Shown here in pieces: positions 6,334-13,666 of a DNA stretch of 14,694 nt (position 1 is the first letter of the stretch; each line of letters opens with the position of its first letter). The notes below the pieces were generated by a model, which was not told the origin of the DNA, searched no databases, and saw only the letters and a program-made list of their open reading frames with translations. The DNA lies in assembly GCA_030262795.1 (NCBI GenBank), contig JAJSZO010000003.1, positions 13,701 to 28,394 of the forward strand, in the 5' to 3' direction. The position numbers and the translations under genes were made by a program. The stretch comes from Deltaproteobacteria bacterium. Its GTDB lineage: Bacteria > Desulfobacterota > Desulfobacteria > Desulfobacterales > ETH-SRB1.

Positions 6334-7707
6334 TTGAAAACTAAAGAAAAGAAAACAAGATATCGGCTTATTATATTATTATGTATCATTCTTGCTATCC
6401 CAGTTGCATGGATCCTGATTGTAAGGCTTGAAGGCGGCAAGCCATCCATCAAGCTGGATTTTCTATCTCAGACAATAGGAATCACTCAAGATCTTTCAAT
6501 CTCAGTTGCGGATATGAAAAGCGGCTTGAGGAGGGTATGGATAGGCCTTTTACAAAACGGCAGAGAAACTATTTTACTTGAAAAAGATTTTCCTGCCAAA
6601 GGTCTTATTGTCAGGGGTAGTAAATATGAAGAGTCCTTCAAGGTTAAGATAGATCCGGATAAAAGTGGAATAAAAGACGGCAAGGCTATTCTGCGTATTG
6701 TTGCGTATGATTTTTCCTGGCGTCAGTGGTTTAAAGGAAACAGAACATATCTGGAAAAAAACATAATTATTGATACAAAACCGCCTGAAATAGATATTAT
6801 GAGCAGATTTCACAATATAAATCAGGGCGGGGCTTGTTTGATAATATATAAATTATCAGAACAATGCCGTAGAAGCGGAGTTTATGTTGAAGAAAATTTT
6901 TTTCCGGGTCATTCAGGACATTTTCAAGATAAAAATATTTTAATGGCCTTTTTTGCTCTGAATTATAAGCAAGGACCAGAAACCAAGATCTTTATTAAAG
7001 CAATTGATCATGCAGGCAACACTTCAAAAGCCGGTTTGCATTACAATATAAAAAGAAAAATCTTCAAAAAAGATGTTATCAATATTTCAGACAAATTTTT
7101 AAACTGGAAAATGCCTGAATTTGATATTCCTAGCCCGCAACATTCTGAATTAACAATAAAAGACAAATTTCTTAAGGTCAACAGGTCTATACGAAAGAAC
7201 AGCTACAATAAAGTCATTGAATTCGCTGAAAACACTGACCCGGTTTTATACTGGGACAACGTATTTTTAAGACTTCCAAAAGCGGCAAACAAAGCGGGTT
7301 TTGCCGATAGTCGCGTTTATAAATATAAAAACAAAATAATTGACCGTCAGATTCATCTTGGTATAGATCTCGCATCAATTGCGCAGTCGCCGATTCCGGC
7401 AGCCAACAAAGGAAAGGTTGTTTTTGTCGGATCAATAGGTATTTACGGAAAATCTATAATTATTGATCATGGTTTTGGGCTGCATAGCATGTATGCTCAT
7501 TTAAGCAGTTATAATGTAGAAGAAAAACAGATGGTATCTAAGGGTGAAATCATAGGTCATACCGGCATCACAGGACTGGCCGGCGGTGACCATCTTCATT
7601 ACAGCATTCTTATCCATAATACTTTTGTAAATCCTATTGAATGGTGGGATAAGGCATGGATAAAAAATAATATTTCAAGCAAAATAAATAATGTCAAAGA
7701 AGATTGA
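6334..7707 (+). CDS. Membrane-anchored M23 (LytM/peptidoglycan endopeptidase-like) metallopeptidase
   Basis: A 457-residue protein, probably in the periplasm and tethered by one N-terminal transmembrane helix (about residues 12-30, LIILLCIILAIPVAWILIV). Residues about 36-240 are beta-rich and end in an AIDHAGNTSKAGLHYNI segment resembling an Ig-like/Big domain; I do not recognise a specific family. The C-terminal M23 domain (about 335-440) has all zinc and catalytic ligands: His341 and Asp345 in HLGID, His389 in YAHL, and His420/His422 in HLH. It is therefore predicted to be an active peptide-bond hydrolase rather than a degenerate LytM regulator. The start is TTG with AGAAAGG some 13 bases upstream, so the exact start is uncertain. 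It is divergent from kdsA. A role in cell-wall remodelling is inferred. Confidence 0.85.
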   Translation: MKTKEKKTRYRLIILLCIILAIPVAWILIVRLEGGKPSIKLDFLSQTIGITQDLSISVADMKSGLRRVWIGLLQNGRETILLEKDFPAKGLIVRGSKYEESFKVKIDPDKSGIKDGKAILRIVAYDFSWRQWFKGNRTYLEKNIIIDTKPPEIDIMSRFHNINQGGACLIIYKLSEQCRRSGVYVEENFFPGHSGHFQDKNILMAFFALNYKQGPETKIFIKAIDHAGNTSKAGLHYNIKRKIFKKDVINISDKFLNWKMPEFDIPSPQHSELTIKDKFLKVNRSIRKNSYNKVIEFAENTDPVLYWDNVFLRLPKAANKAGFADSRVYKYKNKIIDRQIHLGIDLASIAQSPIPAANKGKVVFVGSIGIYGKSIIIDHGFGLHSMYAHLSSYNVEEKQMVSKGEIIGHTGITGLAGGDHLHYSILIHNTFVNPIEWWDKAWIKNNISSKINNVKED

Positions 7708-7760
7708 AAATTAATGAACTACTCCGAAGCTTGCTTCAAGGAATTTAACCCAATAAGTTA

Positions 7761-7791
7761 CGCCTGTCTGCGTGCAACGCACAAACAGGCG
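7761..7791. repeat. REP-like hairpin between the M23 gene and the DUF39 gene
   Basis: cgcctgt (7761-7767) pairs with acaggcg (7785-7791). An inner stem tgcg/cgca (7769-7772, 7778-7781) encloses a 5-base loop, giving a two-stage hairpin. There is no following T-run, so it is not a canonical intrinsic terminator, though it could reduce read-through or stabilise mRNA ends. The rest of the 166-base spacer (7708-7873) holds a tgtaatctgtggtt string also found in the 6218-6307 element, and no promoter I trust. Confidence 0.5.
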
Positions 7792-7873
7792 CACAGTCAG
7801 AAAAATCTGTGTAATCTGTGGTTTAAAACTGAATTCAATTCCAAAAGTGTTCTGCCGGGGAGAATAATCGGAA

Positions 7874-9040
7874 ATGAAACATAAAATAAATAAAACATAT
7901 CGGGAAATCAACGAAAAGATCAAATCAGGCAAAGTCGTTGTAGTTACGGCAGAAGAAATAATTGATATTGTTAAGCAAGAAGGTGCTGTAGAAGCCGCAA
8001 GGCATGTTGATGTTGTGACCACAGGAACTTTTTCTCCAATGTGTTCTTCAGGAGCCTTTATTAATTTCGGGCAATCTGTTCCAGGTATAAGGGCATCAAA
8101 GGTATGGCTTAACAAGGTTCCTGCGTATGCCGGACTTGCTGCCGTAGATTGCTTCATAGGTGCCACGGAATTGTGCGAGGATGATCCTTTAAACAAGGTT
8201 TATCCTGGTGAATTCAAGTATGGCGGGGGTCATGTTATACAGGAACTGGTTGCAAAAAAAAAGGTGCATTTAAAGGCGGAATCATATGGAACAACATGCT
8301 ATCCCAATCAGATGATCGAAAAAGATATAACTCTTCGCACACTTCCCAATGCCGTTCTTTGCAACCCTAGAAACGGGTATCAGAATTATAACTGTGCAGT
8401 AAATCTCACGAATAAAACTGTTTACACATATATGGGAACGCTCAAGCCTAAAGCCGGCAACGTAAACTATTGCTCTGCAGGGCAATTAAGCCCGCTTTTA
8501 AATGATCCTTTTTACAAAACAATCGGTCTTGGCACCAGGATTTTTCTGGGTGGAGCAACAGGCTATGTAACCTGGCACGGCACTCAGCACAAGCCATCTG
8601 CAACGCGGACAAAAAAAGGCGTTCCTGTTTCACCTGCCGGAACTATTTGGGTAATGGGAGATTTGAAAAATATGAGCCCGAACTGGCTCGTCGGAGTGAG
8701 CATCCAGGGCTATGGATGTTCGCTATCAGTGGGTTTAGGCATACCGATTCCAATATTAAATGAGGAAATTGTTAAATACACTGCTGTTTCTGATGAGGAA
8801 ATATTTACTCAGATTGTAGATTATGGATACGATTATCCTAACGGAATTTCAAAAAGTTATGGCCAGGTCAATTATGCTGAACTTAAAAGCGGTTCAATAA
8901 AATTTAAAGGCGAAATAGTGCCGGCTGTACCGCTTTCCAGCATGGTTAAGGCTCGTGAAATCGCTGAAACGTTGAAAAACTGGATTTCCAAAAAAAAAAT
9001 TACTCTTTGTGAACCACATTTTACACTGCCTAATGCCTGA
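7874..9040 (+). CDS. Homocysteine biosynthesis protein, COG1900/DUF39 (HcyBio) family
   Basis: A 388-residue protein of the DUF39 family. In methanogens and sulfate reducers, members are needed for making homocysteine directly from aspartate semialdehyde and sulfide, bypassing the O-acyl-homoserine routes. It shows the family pattern VVTTGTFSPMCSSGAFINFG near residues 47-66, with the conserved Cys57 that is the likely sulfur-handling residue. Further features are FKYGGGHVIQELVA, LRTLPNAVLCNPRNGYQNYNCAVN, and the glycine-rich IFLGGATGYVTWHGTQH. The ATG has GGGGAG about 11 bases upstream. It ends without a C-terminal ferredoxin or NIL domain, and no such partner gene is adjacent. The downstream thpR overlaps by 8 bases. 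Family call is firm; the chemistry is taken from other organisms. Confidence 0.9.
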   Translation: MKHKINKTYREINEKIKSGKVVVVTAEEIIDIVKQEGAVEAARHVDVVTTGTFSPMCSSGAFINFGQSVPGIRASKVWLNKVPAYAGLAAVDCFIGATELCEDDPLNKVYPGEFKYGGGHVIQELVAKKKVHLKAESYGTTCYPNQMIEKDITLRTLPNAVLCNPRNGYQNYNCAVNLTNKTVYTYMGTLKPKAGNVNYCSAGQLSPLLNDPFYKTIGLGTRIFLGGATGYVTWHGTQHKPSATRTKKGVPVSPAGTIWVMGDLKNMSPNWLVGVSIQGYGCSLSVGLGIPIPILNEEIVKYTAVSDEEIFTQIVDYGYDYPNGISKSYGQVNYAELKSGSIKFKGEIVPAVPLSSMVKAREIAETLKNWISKKKITLCEPHFTLPNA

Positions 9041-9608
9041 TACTATACGAACTTTCATAGCTTTCAAGGTTCCGAAAAACATAATATCATCCATCAAAAA
9101 AATTCAGGAAGATATTAAATCTTATGCTTTTAAGATAAGATGGGTTGATCCGGAAAAAATCCATCTTACACTTAAATTCTTGGGAAATATTAATTATACT
9201 GATATTGAAAAGGTCGGTGAAACACTAATAAATACTGTTAATAATTATGCGCCTATATCACTCGCTGTGAAAGGTGCAGGTGTGTTCCCCTGCATTAAAC
9301 ACCCACGTGTTATATGGGTGGGAATTACAGGGGAGGTTAAAAAACTTGCCGGCATACAAAAGGGCATTGAAAAAAATTTAGAAAAACTCGGATTCCCGCG
9401 GGAAAAAAGACCATTTAAAGCGCATCTGACGCTTGGAAGAATAAAGGGAAAAATTGATCCCAAAAAACTCCTGGATGCAATGAAAAAAAATGAAGAATTT
9501 GAATCAGAATTATTTATTGCTGATAAGATATTTTTGTTTAAAAGTGATCTGCAACCAACTGGTTCTGTACATACAGAGCTTAAAAGTATATCTTTGACGG
9601 CTTCGTAA
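9033..9608 (+). CDS. thpR: RNA 2',3'-cyclic phosphodiesterase / 2'-5' RNA ligase family (ThpR)
   Basis: A 191-residue member of the 2H phosphoesterase family. It opens 2',3'-cyclic phosphate RNA ends to 2'-phosphate, and E. coli ThpR can also make 2'-5' links in tRNA halves. Two catalytic HxTx motifs are visible, HLTLKFLG at 44-51 and HLTLGRI at 131-137, in the typical two-lobe arrangement, together with the MPDTIRTFIAFKVP start. I chose the ATG at 9033, whose ATGCCTGA overlap with the preceding stop suggests coupling, over an in-frame GTG at 9009. The final LTAS and the TAA stop lie inside an inverted-repeat element (9593-9724), so the natural C-terminus may have been rewritten by that element. 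Confidence 0.92.
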   Translation: MPDTIRTFIAFKVPKNIISSIKKIQEDIKSYAFKIRWVDPEKIHLTLKFLGNINYTDIEKVGETLINTVNNYAPISLAVKGAGVFPCIKHPRVIWVGITGEVKKLAGIQKGIEKNLEKLGFPREKRPFKAHLTLGRIKGKIDPKKLLDAMKKNEEFESELFIADKIFLFKSDLQPTGSVHTELKSISLTAS

Positions 9609-9724
9609 AAAGTCCATTTTCTGCGTTGCGCTGCATCCTTAGTCATTGCGGCGTAGCTTAAGTACGTCTCTTTCCTCAGGATTTGCGTGCCTTAAAACTG
9701 AAGCTTTTTACTTTGCCGTCCAAA
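9593..9724. repeat. MITE-like inverted-repeat element between thpR and recA
   Basis: The left arm 9593-9612 (tttgacggcttcgtaaaaag) is the near reverse complement of the right arm 9704-9724; both share gacggc...gtaaaaag. The roughly 90-base interior includes a tgcgttgcgctgcat stretch and no ORF. The element overlaps the last codons and stop of thpR and ends 18 bases before the recA ATG, just ahead of its AGGAGA Shine-Dalgarno. It therefore makes up almost all of the region where a recA promoter would be expected. Short elements with a gacggcttcgtaaaaagtc end are familiar from Desulfobacterota genomes (general recollection, not searched). Confidence 0.7.
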
Positions 9725-9742
9725 TTTCGATAGGAGAATATC

Positions 9743-10798
9743 ATGAATACTTCACCGGAGAAACAAAAAGCAGCCGAAACCGCCATGCTCCAGATAGAAC
9801 GTCAGTTTGGTAAAGGCGCTATTATGAAGCTGGGCAGCAAGGCAATAATTGATGTCCCTGTAATACCTTCGGGTTCCATCGCACTTGATCAGGCACTGGG
9901 TGTAGGTGGACTTCCAAGGGGCAGAGTTATTGAAATTTATGGCCCGGAATCATCCGGCAAAACGACACTCGCACTTCATGCTGTTGCGTCTGCCCAAAAA
10001 CAGGGCGGCATTGCCGCTTTTATAGATGCTGAACATGCACTTGATACCACTTATGCAAGAAAACTCGGTGTAAATTGCGATGAACTCTTAGTTGCTCAGC
10101 CTGATACAGGAGAGCAGGCTCTTGAAATTACAGAGATGCTCGTAAGAAGCGGGGCAATAGATATATTAGTCATTGATTCAGTTGCTGCACTTGTTCCCAG
10201 GGCGGAAATAGAAGGCGAAATGGGCGATTCGCACATGGGGCTTCAGGCAAGACTCATGTCACAGGCATTAAGAAAACTTGCCGGCACAATAAGCAAAACC
10301 ATGACCGCATTAATTTTCATTAACCAGATACGAATGAAAATAGGGGTTGTATTCGGAAATCCGGAAACAACTACCGGAGGCAATGCTCTCAAGTTTTACG
10401 CATCGGTAAGGATAGATATCCGACGATTAGCCGCCATCAAAGATGGGCAGGAAATTTTAGGAAACCGAACCAGAGCACGTATCGTCAAAAACAAGATGGC
10501 GCCCCCTTTTCAGGAGGCTGAATTCGATATAATGTATGGTGAAGGCATATCTCAGCAAGGAGACCTTCTTGACATGGGAGTCAAGACGGAAATAATTGAT
10601 AAAAGCGGTTCATGGTATTCATATGATGGAGAAAGAATAGGTCAGGGACGTGAAAACGTAAAAAAATTCCTGAAGGAAAATCCAGACATTTATAATTCAG
10701 CCTTGAAAAAAGTTAGAGAAAAACTTGGTATTTTAAAAAATGAAGAAAGTAAAAAGACAGGGGTCGGGGATCAGGGGTCGGGGGGAAGTAAGCAGTAA
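9743..10798 (+). CDS. recA: Recombinase RecA
   Basis: A 351-residue DNA strand-exchange ATPase for homologous recombination and SOS activation. Walker A GPESSGKT is at 67-74, Walker B ILVIDS at 141-146, and the L2 loop region GNPETTTGGNALKFYASVR at about 206-223. The conserved FINQIR follows IF at 192-197, and the C-terminal domain reaches about 335. AGGAGA lies some 7 bases before the ATG. The last dozen or so residues (TGVGDQGSGGSKQ) are not the acidic tail usual for RecA. They are encoded by a G-rich repeat that forms a quadruplex motif, and the stop is in the adjoining microsatellite. No recognisable LexA box (GAAC-N4-GTTC or CTGT-N8-ACAG type) lies upstream. recX, often next to recA, is absent before alaS. 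Confidence 0.98.
   Translation: MNTSPEKQKAAETAMLQIERQFGKGAIMKLGSKAIIDVPVIPSGSIALDQALGVGGLPRGRVIEIYGPESSGKTTLALHAVASAQKQGGIAAFIDAEHALDTTYARKLGVNCDELLVAQPDTGEQALEITEMLVRSGAIDILVIDSVAALVPRAEIEGEMGDSHMGLQARLMSQALRKLAGTISKTMTALIFINQIRMKIGVVFGNPETTTGGNALKFYASVRIDIRRLAAIKDGQEILGNRTRARIVKNKMAPPFQEAEFDIMYGEGISQQGDLLDMGVKTEIIDKSGSWYSYDGERIGQGRENVKKFLKENPDIYNSALKKVREKLGILKNEESKKTGVGDQGSGGSKQ
10760..10785 (+). other. Canonical G-quadruplex motif at the 3' end of recA
   Basis: Four G-tracts of at least four Gs lie at 10760-10763, 10766-10769, 10774-10777 and 10780-10785, with loops of 2, 4 and 2 bases (tc, atca, tc). This satisfies the standard G-quadruplex rule with long tracts and short loops and would be present in both the recA coding strand and the mRNA. 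It looks like a member of the G-rich junction repeats described elsewhere in this window, here translated as the RecA tail. Confidence 0.75.
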
Positions 10799-10859
10799 GC
10801 AATAAAGCAGTAAGCAATGAACCAGTGACCAGCAACGAGTAACCAGTAACAAGCAAAAC
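10786..10859 (+). repeat. Degenerate agtaagca / ccagtaac microsatellite between recA and alaS
   Basis: Units such as agcagtaagca, ataaagcagtaagca, accagtgaccag and gagtaaccagtaac run head to tail through the whole recA-alaS spacer. The first unit contains the recA TAA stop (10796-10798). The last leaves aagcaaaacct in front of the alaS ATG, so no purine-rich Shine-Dalgarno is visible. No terminator or promoter is visible in it. Confidence 0.65.
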
Positions 10860-10861
10860 CT

Positions 10862-13498
10862 ATGAAAATTACAGGCAATGAAATTCGCAGACAATTCCTT
10901 GAATATTTTGGAAAGTATGATCATAAGATAGTGAGGAGCTCATCACTCGTGCCTCAAGATGATCCGACTCTGTTGTTTACCAATGCAGGGATGGTGCAAT
11001 TTAAACGAACATTTCTCGGTGAAGAAAAAAGAAGTTATGTCAGAGCAGTTTCATCTCAGAAATGCGTGAGGGCTGGTGGCAAACATAATGATCTTGAAAA
11101 CGTAGGTTATACCGCAAGACATCATACTTTTTTTGAAATGCTGGGCAATTTTTCCTTTGGTGATTATTTCAAGGAAAAAGCTATTGAGCTTGCCTGGGAT
11201 TTGCTTGTAAACGGTTACGGGCTGCCGGAAGATAAATTAATAGTTTCTGTATTTCTGGATGATGATGAAGCCTATGAAATATGGAATAAAAATATTGGTG
11301 TGCCGGAAGACCGGATTGTCAGGCTCGGAGAAAAAGATAACTTCTGGTCTATGGGCGACACAGGCCCATGCGGACCTTGTTCTGAAATACTGATGGACAG
11401 GGGAAAAGAGTTTGCATGCGACAGACCGGATTGCAGTGCAGGATGTGAATGTGACAGGTATCTTGAAATCTGGAATCTCGTGTTTATGCAATTTAACCGG
11501 GATGCTTCAGGCAAAATGACTCCTCTTCCAAAACCCAGCATTGATACGGGTATGGGGCTTGAAAGAATAGTTTCTATTATCCAGGATGTACCTACAAACT
11601 ATGAAACCGATCTTATCATTCCTATAATAAATAAAACCGAAAGCCTTTCTGAGAAGCGGCTTGGAGATTCATCTGAAGATGATATAGCAATGAAAGTAAT
11701 TGCCGACCACAGCAGGGCTGCTGCATTTCTTATAGGAGACGGGATAATGCCGTCCAATGAAGGAAGGGGCTATGTACTGCGCCGCATAATACGAAGAGCT
11801 ATCCGATACGGACGAAATATAGGCCTTACAAGACCGTTTCTTCATAAAACCACAAATGTGGTATTTGATATTATGAAGCCTGTATATCCGGAACTGCGCA
11901 GCAATGCGTCTTTTATTACAAATGTAATAAAAAATGAGGAAGTCAGGTTTTCGGAAACCCTTGATAAAGGTCTCAAACTATTAAATGAAACCCTTTTGGA
12001 AATGAGAGAAAAAGGTCAAAAAGAAATTCCCGGACAATTAATATTCAAACTGTATGACACTTACGGGTTCCCTCTTGACATAGTTAAAGATGTAGTCAGA
12101 GATAAAAAAAATATCAGTCTCGACATACAAGGATTTAATAACGCAATGGAAGGGCAGCGCAATAGATCCAGATCTATCACGGTTTTTTCAGAAATCAGTA
12201 ATGCTTATAAGAAACTTTCGGCAGAAAAAATAAAACCCGAGTTTGTTGGTTATGACAAACTATCCTGCAACGCAAAAGTTCTTGTTATCGTGGAAGACGG
12301 CAATGAAATTCAAGAAGCCTCAAGCGGAAAAGAAATAGAAGTTGTAACGGATGTTACACCTTTTTATGCTGAATCAGGCGGTCAGGTTGGCGATACAGGC
12401 AAAATAACCGGGCCGGATTTTGTTATGGAAGTTTCCGACACCATTAAAGACCCAACCGGTCTGATAATACACAAAGGAATAATTATTTCAGGAACAATTA
12501 AAAAAAGAGACAATGTTATCTTAACTGTTGACGTAAATAAACGTGATGCAATTACCTGCAACCATACTGTAACCCATATACTGCATTCTGCTTTGCGGCA
12601 GATTCTTGGTGACCATGTAAAGCAGGCAGGTTCGCTTGTAGCTCCTGTTAGGCTCCGGTTTGATTTCACTCATTTTTCTCAGGTTGACACAAACACGCTT
12701 GATAAAATTGAAACGCTCGTGAACAAAAGAATACGCCGGAATGTATCTGTACAAATTGAGGAAATGGATGCGGAAAATGCTTTAAAATCAGGCGCTACAG
12801 CTCTTTTTGAGGAAAAATACGGCGAAAAAGTCAGAGTTGTTTCTCTTTCGGGTTTCAGTAAAGAACTTTGCGGTGGAATCCATACAAAATATACGGGGAA
12901 TATAGGATACTTCAAGATAATCGGGGAATCCAGCGTGGCATCCGGAGTCAGGAGAATTGAGGCATTAACGGGCGAAGCTGCATTGATATATACACAGAAA
13001 ACCTCAAATATTCTTCGTAATACAGCCCGTCTGATCAAAGAAAAGCCGGAAGCTTTAACACAAAAGGTTGAAAAAATCCTGGCTGACTATAAGTTCCTTG
13101 AAAAAGAAATTGAAAAATTAAAGGCACAGATAGCTTCAAGATCAGCAGACAAAATTGAAGATGATATTAAATCAATAAATGGTATTAAAGTGCTTGCAAA
13201 AAAAGTTTCAGTTGATAATTCTTCTGCGCTTCGAGACCTCGCTGATAAATTCAAGGAAAAAATAAAGTCAGGAATAATTGTGCTTGGCTGCAATACAGGA
13301 CCAAAAGTACTGCTGATAACCATAGTTACAAAGGATCTTGCTGATCGCTTCCACGCAGGCAATATCGTAAAACAGATAGCAGCGATAGTCGGCGGCGGGG
13401 GCGGAGGAAGGCCGGATATGGCCCAGGCCGGTGGAACCAAACCGGAAATGCTTGATAAAGCGCTGGATAAAGTTTATGCATTAGTAGAAAATATTTGA
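10862..13498 (+). CDS. alaS: Alanyl-tRNA synthetase
   Basis: An 878-residue class II synthetase that charges tRNA-Ala and removes misacylated Ser/Gly. The catalytic domain begins MKITGNEIRRQFLEYF and includes FTNAGMVQFKRTF and the GPCGPCSEI motif near 168-176. A cysteine-rich insert follows (ACDRPDCSAGCECDRYLEIWN, about 185-205), and later the class II segment DTGMGLERI at 228-236. The editing domain keeps its metal site: His568 and His572 in HTVTH, and Cys670 and His674 in CGGIH. The C-terminal DHHA1/C-Ala domain ends with GGGGGGRPDMAQAGG at about 844-858. Length is normal. The start is supported by the N-terminal family match rather than by a ribosome site, because none is evident in the repeat upstream. 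Confidence 0.97.
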   Translation: MKITGNEIRRQFLEYFGKYDHKIVRSSSLVPQDDPTLLFTNAGMVQFKRTFLGEEKRSYVRAVSSQKCVRAGGKHNDLENVGYTARHHTFFEMLGNFSFGDYFKEKAIELAWDLLVNGYGLPEDKLIVSVFLDDDEAYEIWNKNIGVPEDRIVRLGEKDNFWSMGDTGPCGPCSEILMDRGKEFACDRPDCSAGCECDRYLEIWNLVFMQFNRDASGKMTPLPKPSIDTGMGLERIVSIIQDVPTNYETDLIIPIINKTESLSEKRLGDSSEDDIAMKVIADHSRAAAFLIGDGIMPSNEGRGYVLRRIIRRAIRYGRNIGLTRPFLHKTTNVVFDIMKPVYPELRSNASFITNVIKNEEVRFSETLDKGLKLLNETLLEMREKGQKEIPGQLIFKLYDTYGFPLDIVKDVVRDKKNISLDIQGFNNAMEGQRNRSRSITVFSEISNAYKKLSAEKIKPEFVGYDKLSCNAKVLVIVEDGNEIQEASSGKEIEVVTDVTPFYAESGGQVGDTGKITGPDFVMEVSDTIKDPTGLIIHKGIIISGTIKKRDNVILTVDVNKRDAITCNHTVTHILHSALRQILGDHVKQAGSLVAPVRLRFDFTHFSQVDTNTLDKIETLVNKRIRRNVSVQIEEMDAENALKSGATALFEEKYGEKVRVVSLSGFSKELCGGIHTKYTGNIGYFKIIGESSVASGVRRIEALTGEAALIYTQKTSNILRNTARLIKEKPEALTQKVEKILADYKFLEKEIEKLKAQIASRSADKIEDDIKSINGIKVLAKKVSVDNSSALRDLADKFKEKIKSGIIVLGCNTGPKVLLITIVTKDLADRFHAGNIVKQIAAIVGGGGGGRPDMAQAGGTKPEMLDKALDKVYALVENI

Positions 13499-13543
13499 AA
13501 TCAGGGTTCGGCGATCTGCAGCGACTCAAAGTGTAACGAATAA

Positions 13544-13576
13544 GAATTCATGTTTTGCGAAGCCAAAACATAATTC
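13544..13576. repeat. Hairpin downstream of alaS
   Basis: gaattcatgttttg (13544-13557) is complementary to caaaacataattc (13564-13576), with one bulged base and a 6-base loop. It lies about 46 bases after the alaS stop. There is no T-run after it, so it may be a REP-like repeat or an mRNA-stabilising stem rather than a true terminator. Confidence 0.45.
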
Positions 13577-13590
13577 CGGGTTTAAATTAC

Positions 13591-13654
13591 AGAACCAACC
13601 GTGCTTTTGAGCATGGCAAGTGTATAAATGTATGGTAAGTCTAAGTTTGGTTCT
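13591..13654. repeat. 64-base element bounded by agaaccaa / ttggttct
   Basis: The ends 13591-13598 and 13647-13654 are perfect 8-base inverted repeats. Inside are a tgct/agca stem and a near-direct repeat atggcaagt / atggtaagt. It could be a small mobile-element remnant or a structured RNA end; the arms are short. Confidence 0.3.
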
Positions 13655-13666
13655 TATCTATTTTCA

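Noticed and set aside
7761..7791. Intrinsic terminator after the M23 gene
   Set aside because: The stem is good but no T-run follows on either strand; kept as a REP-like hairpin only.
7711..8196. 161-codon open frame on the minus strand over the start of the DUF39 gene
   Set aside because: It overlaps a well-supported gene in antisense, has no family features and reads through repeat DNA at one end; a shadow frame.
8524..8590. TGGCAC strings inside the DUF39 gene as further sigma-54 promoters
   Set aside because: The -12 half (TTGCW) is absent at the required spacing in each case.
9009..9032. GTG start extending ThpR by eight residues
   Set aside because: The extension (VNHILHCL) is out-of-frame DUF39 coding sequence; the ATG at 9033 gives the family-like MPDTIRTFIAF start.
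11392..11475. Cysteine-rich insert in AlaRS as a novel metal domain
   Set aside because: A similar Cys-rich segment after GPCGPCSEI is, to my knowledge, common in AlaRS of many bacteria, so it is not unusual.
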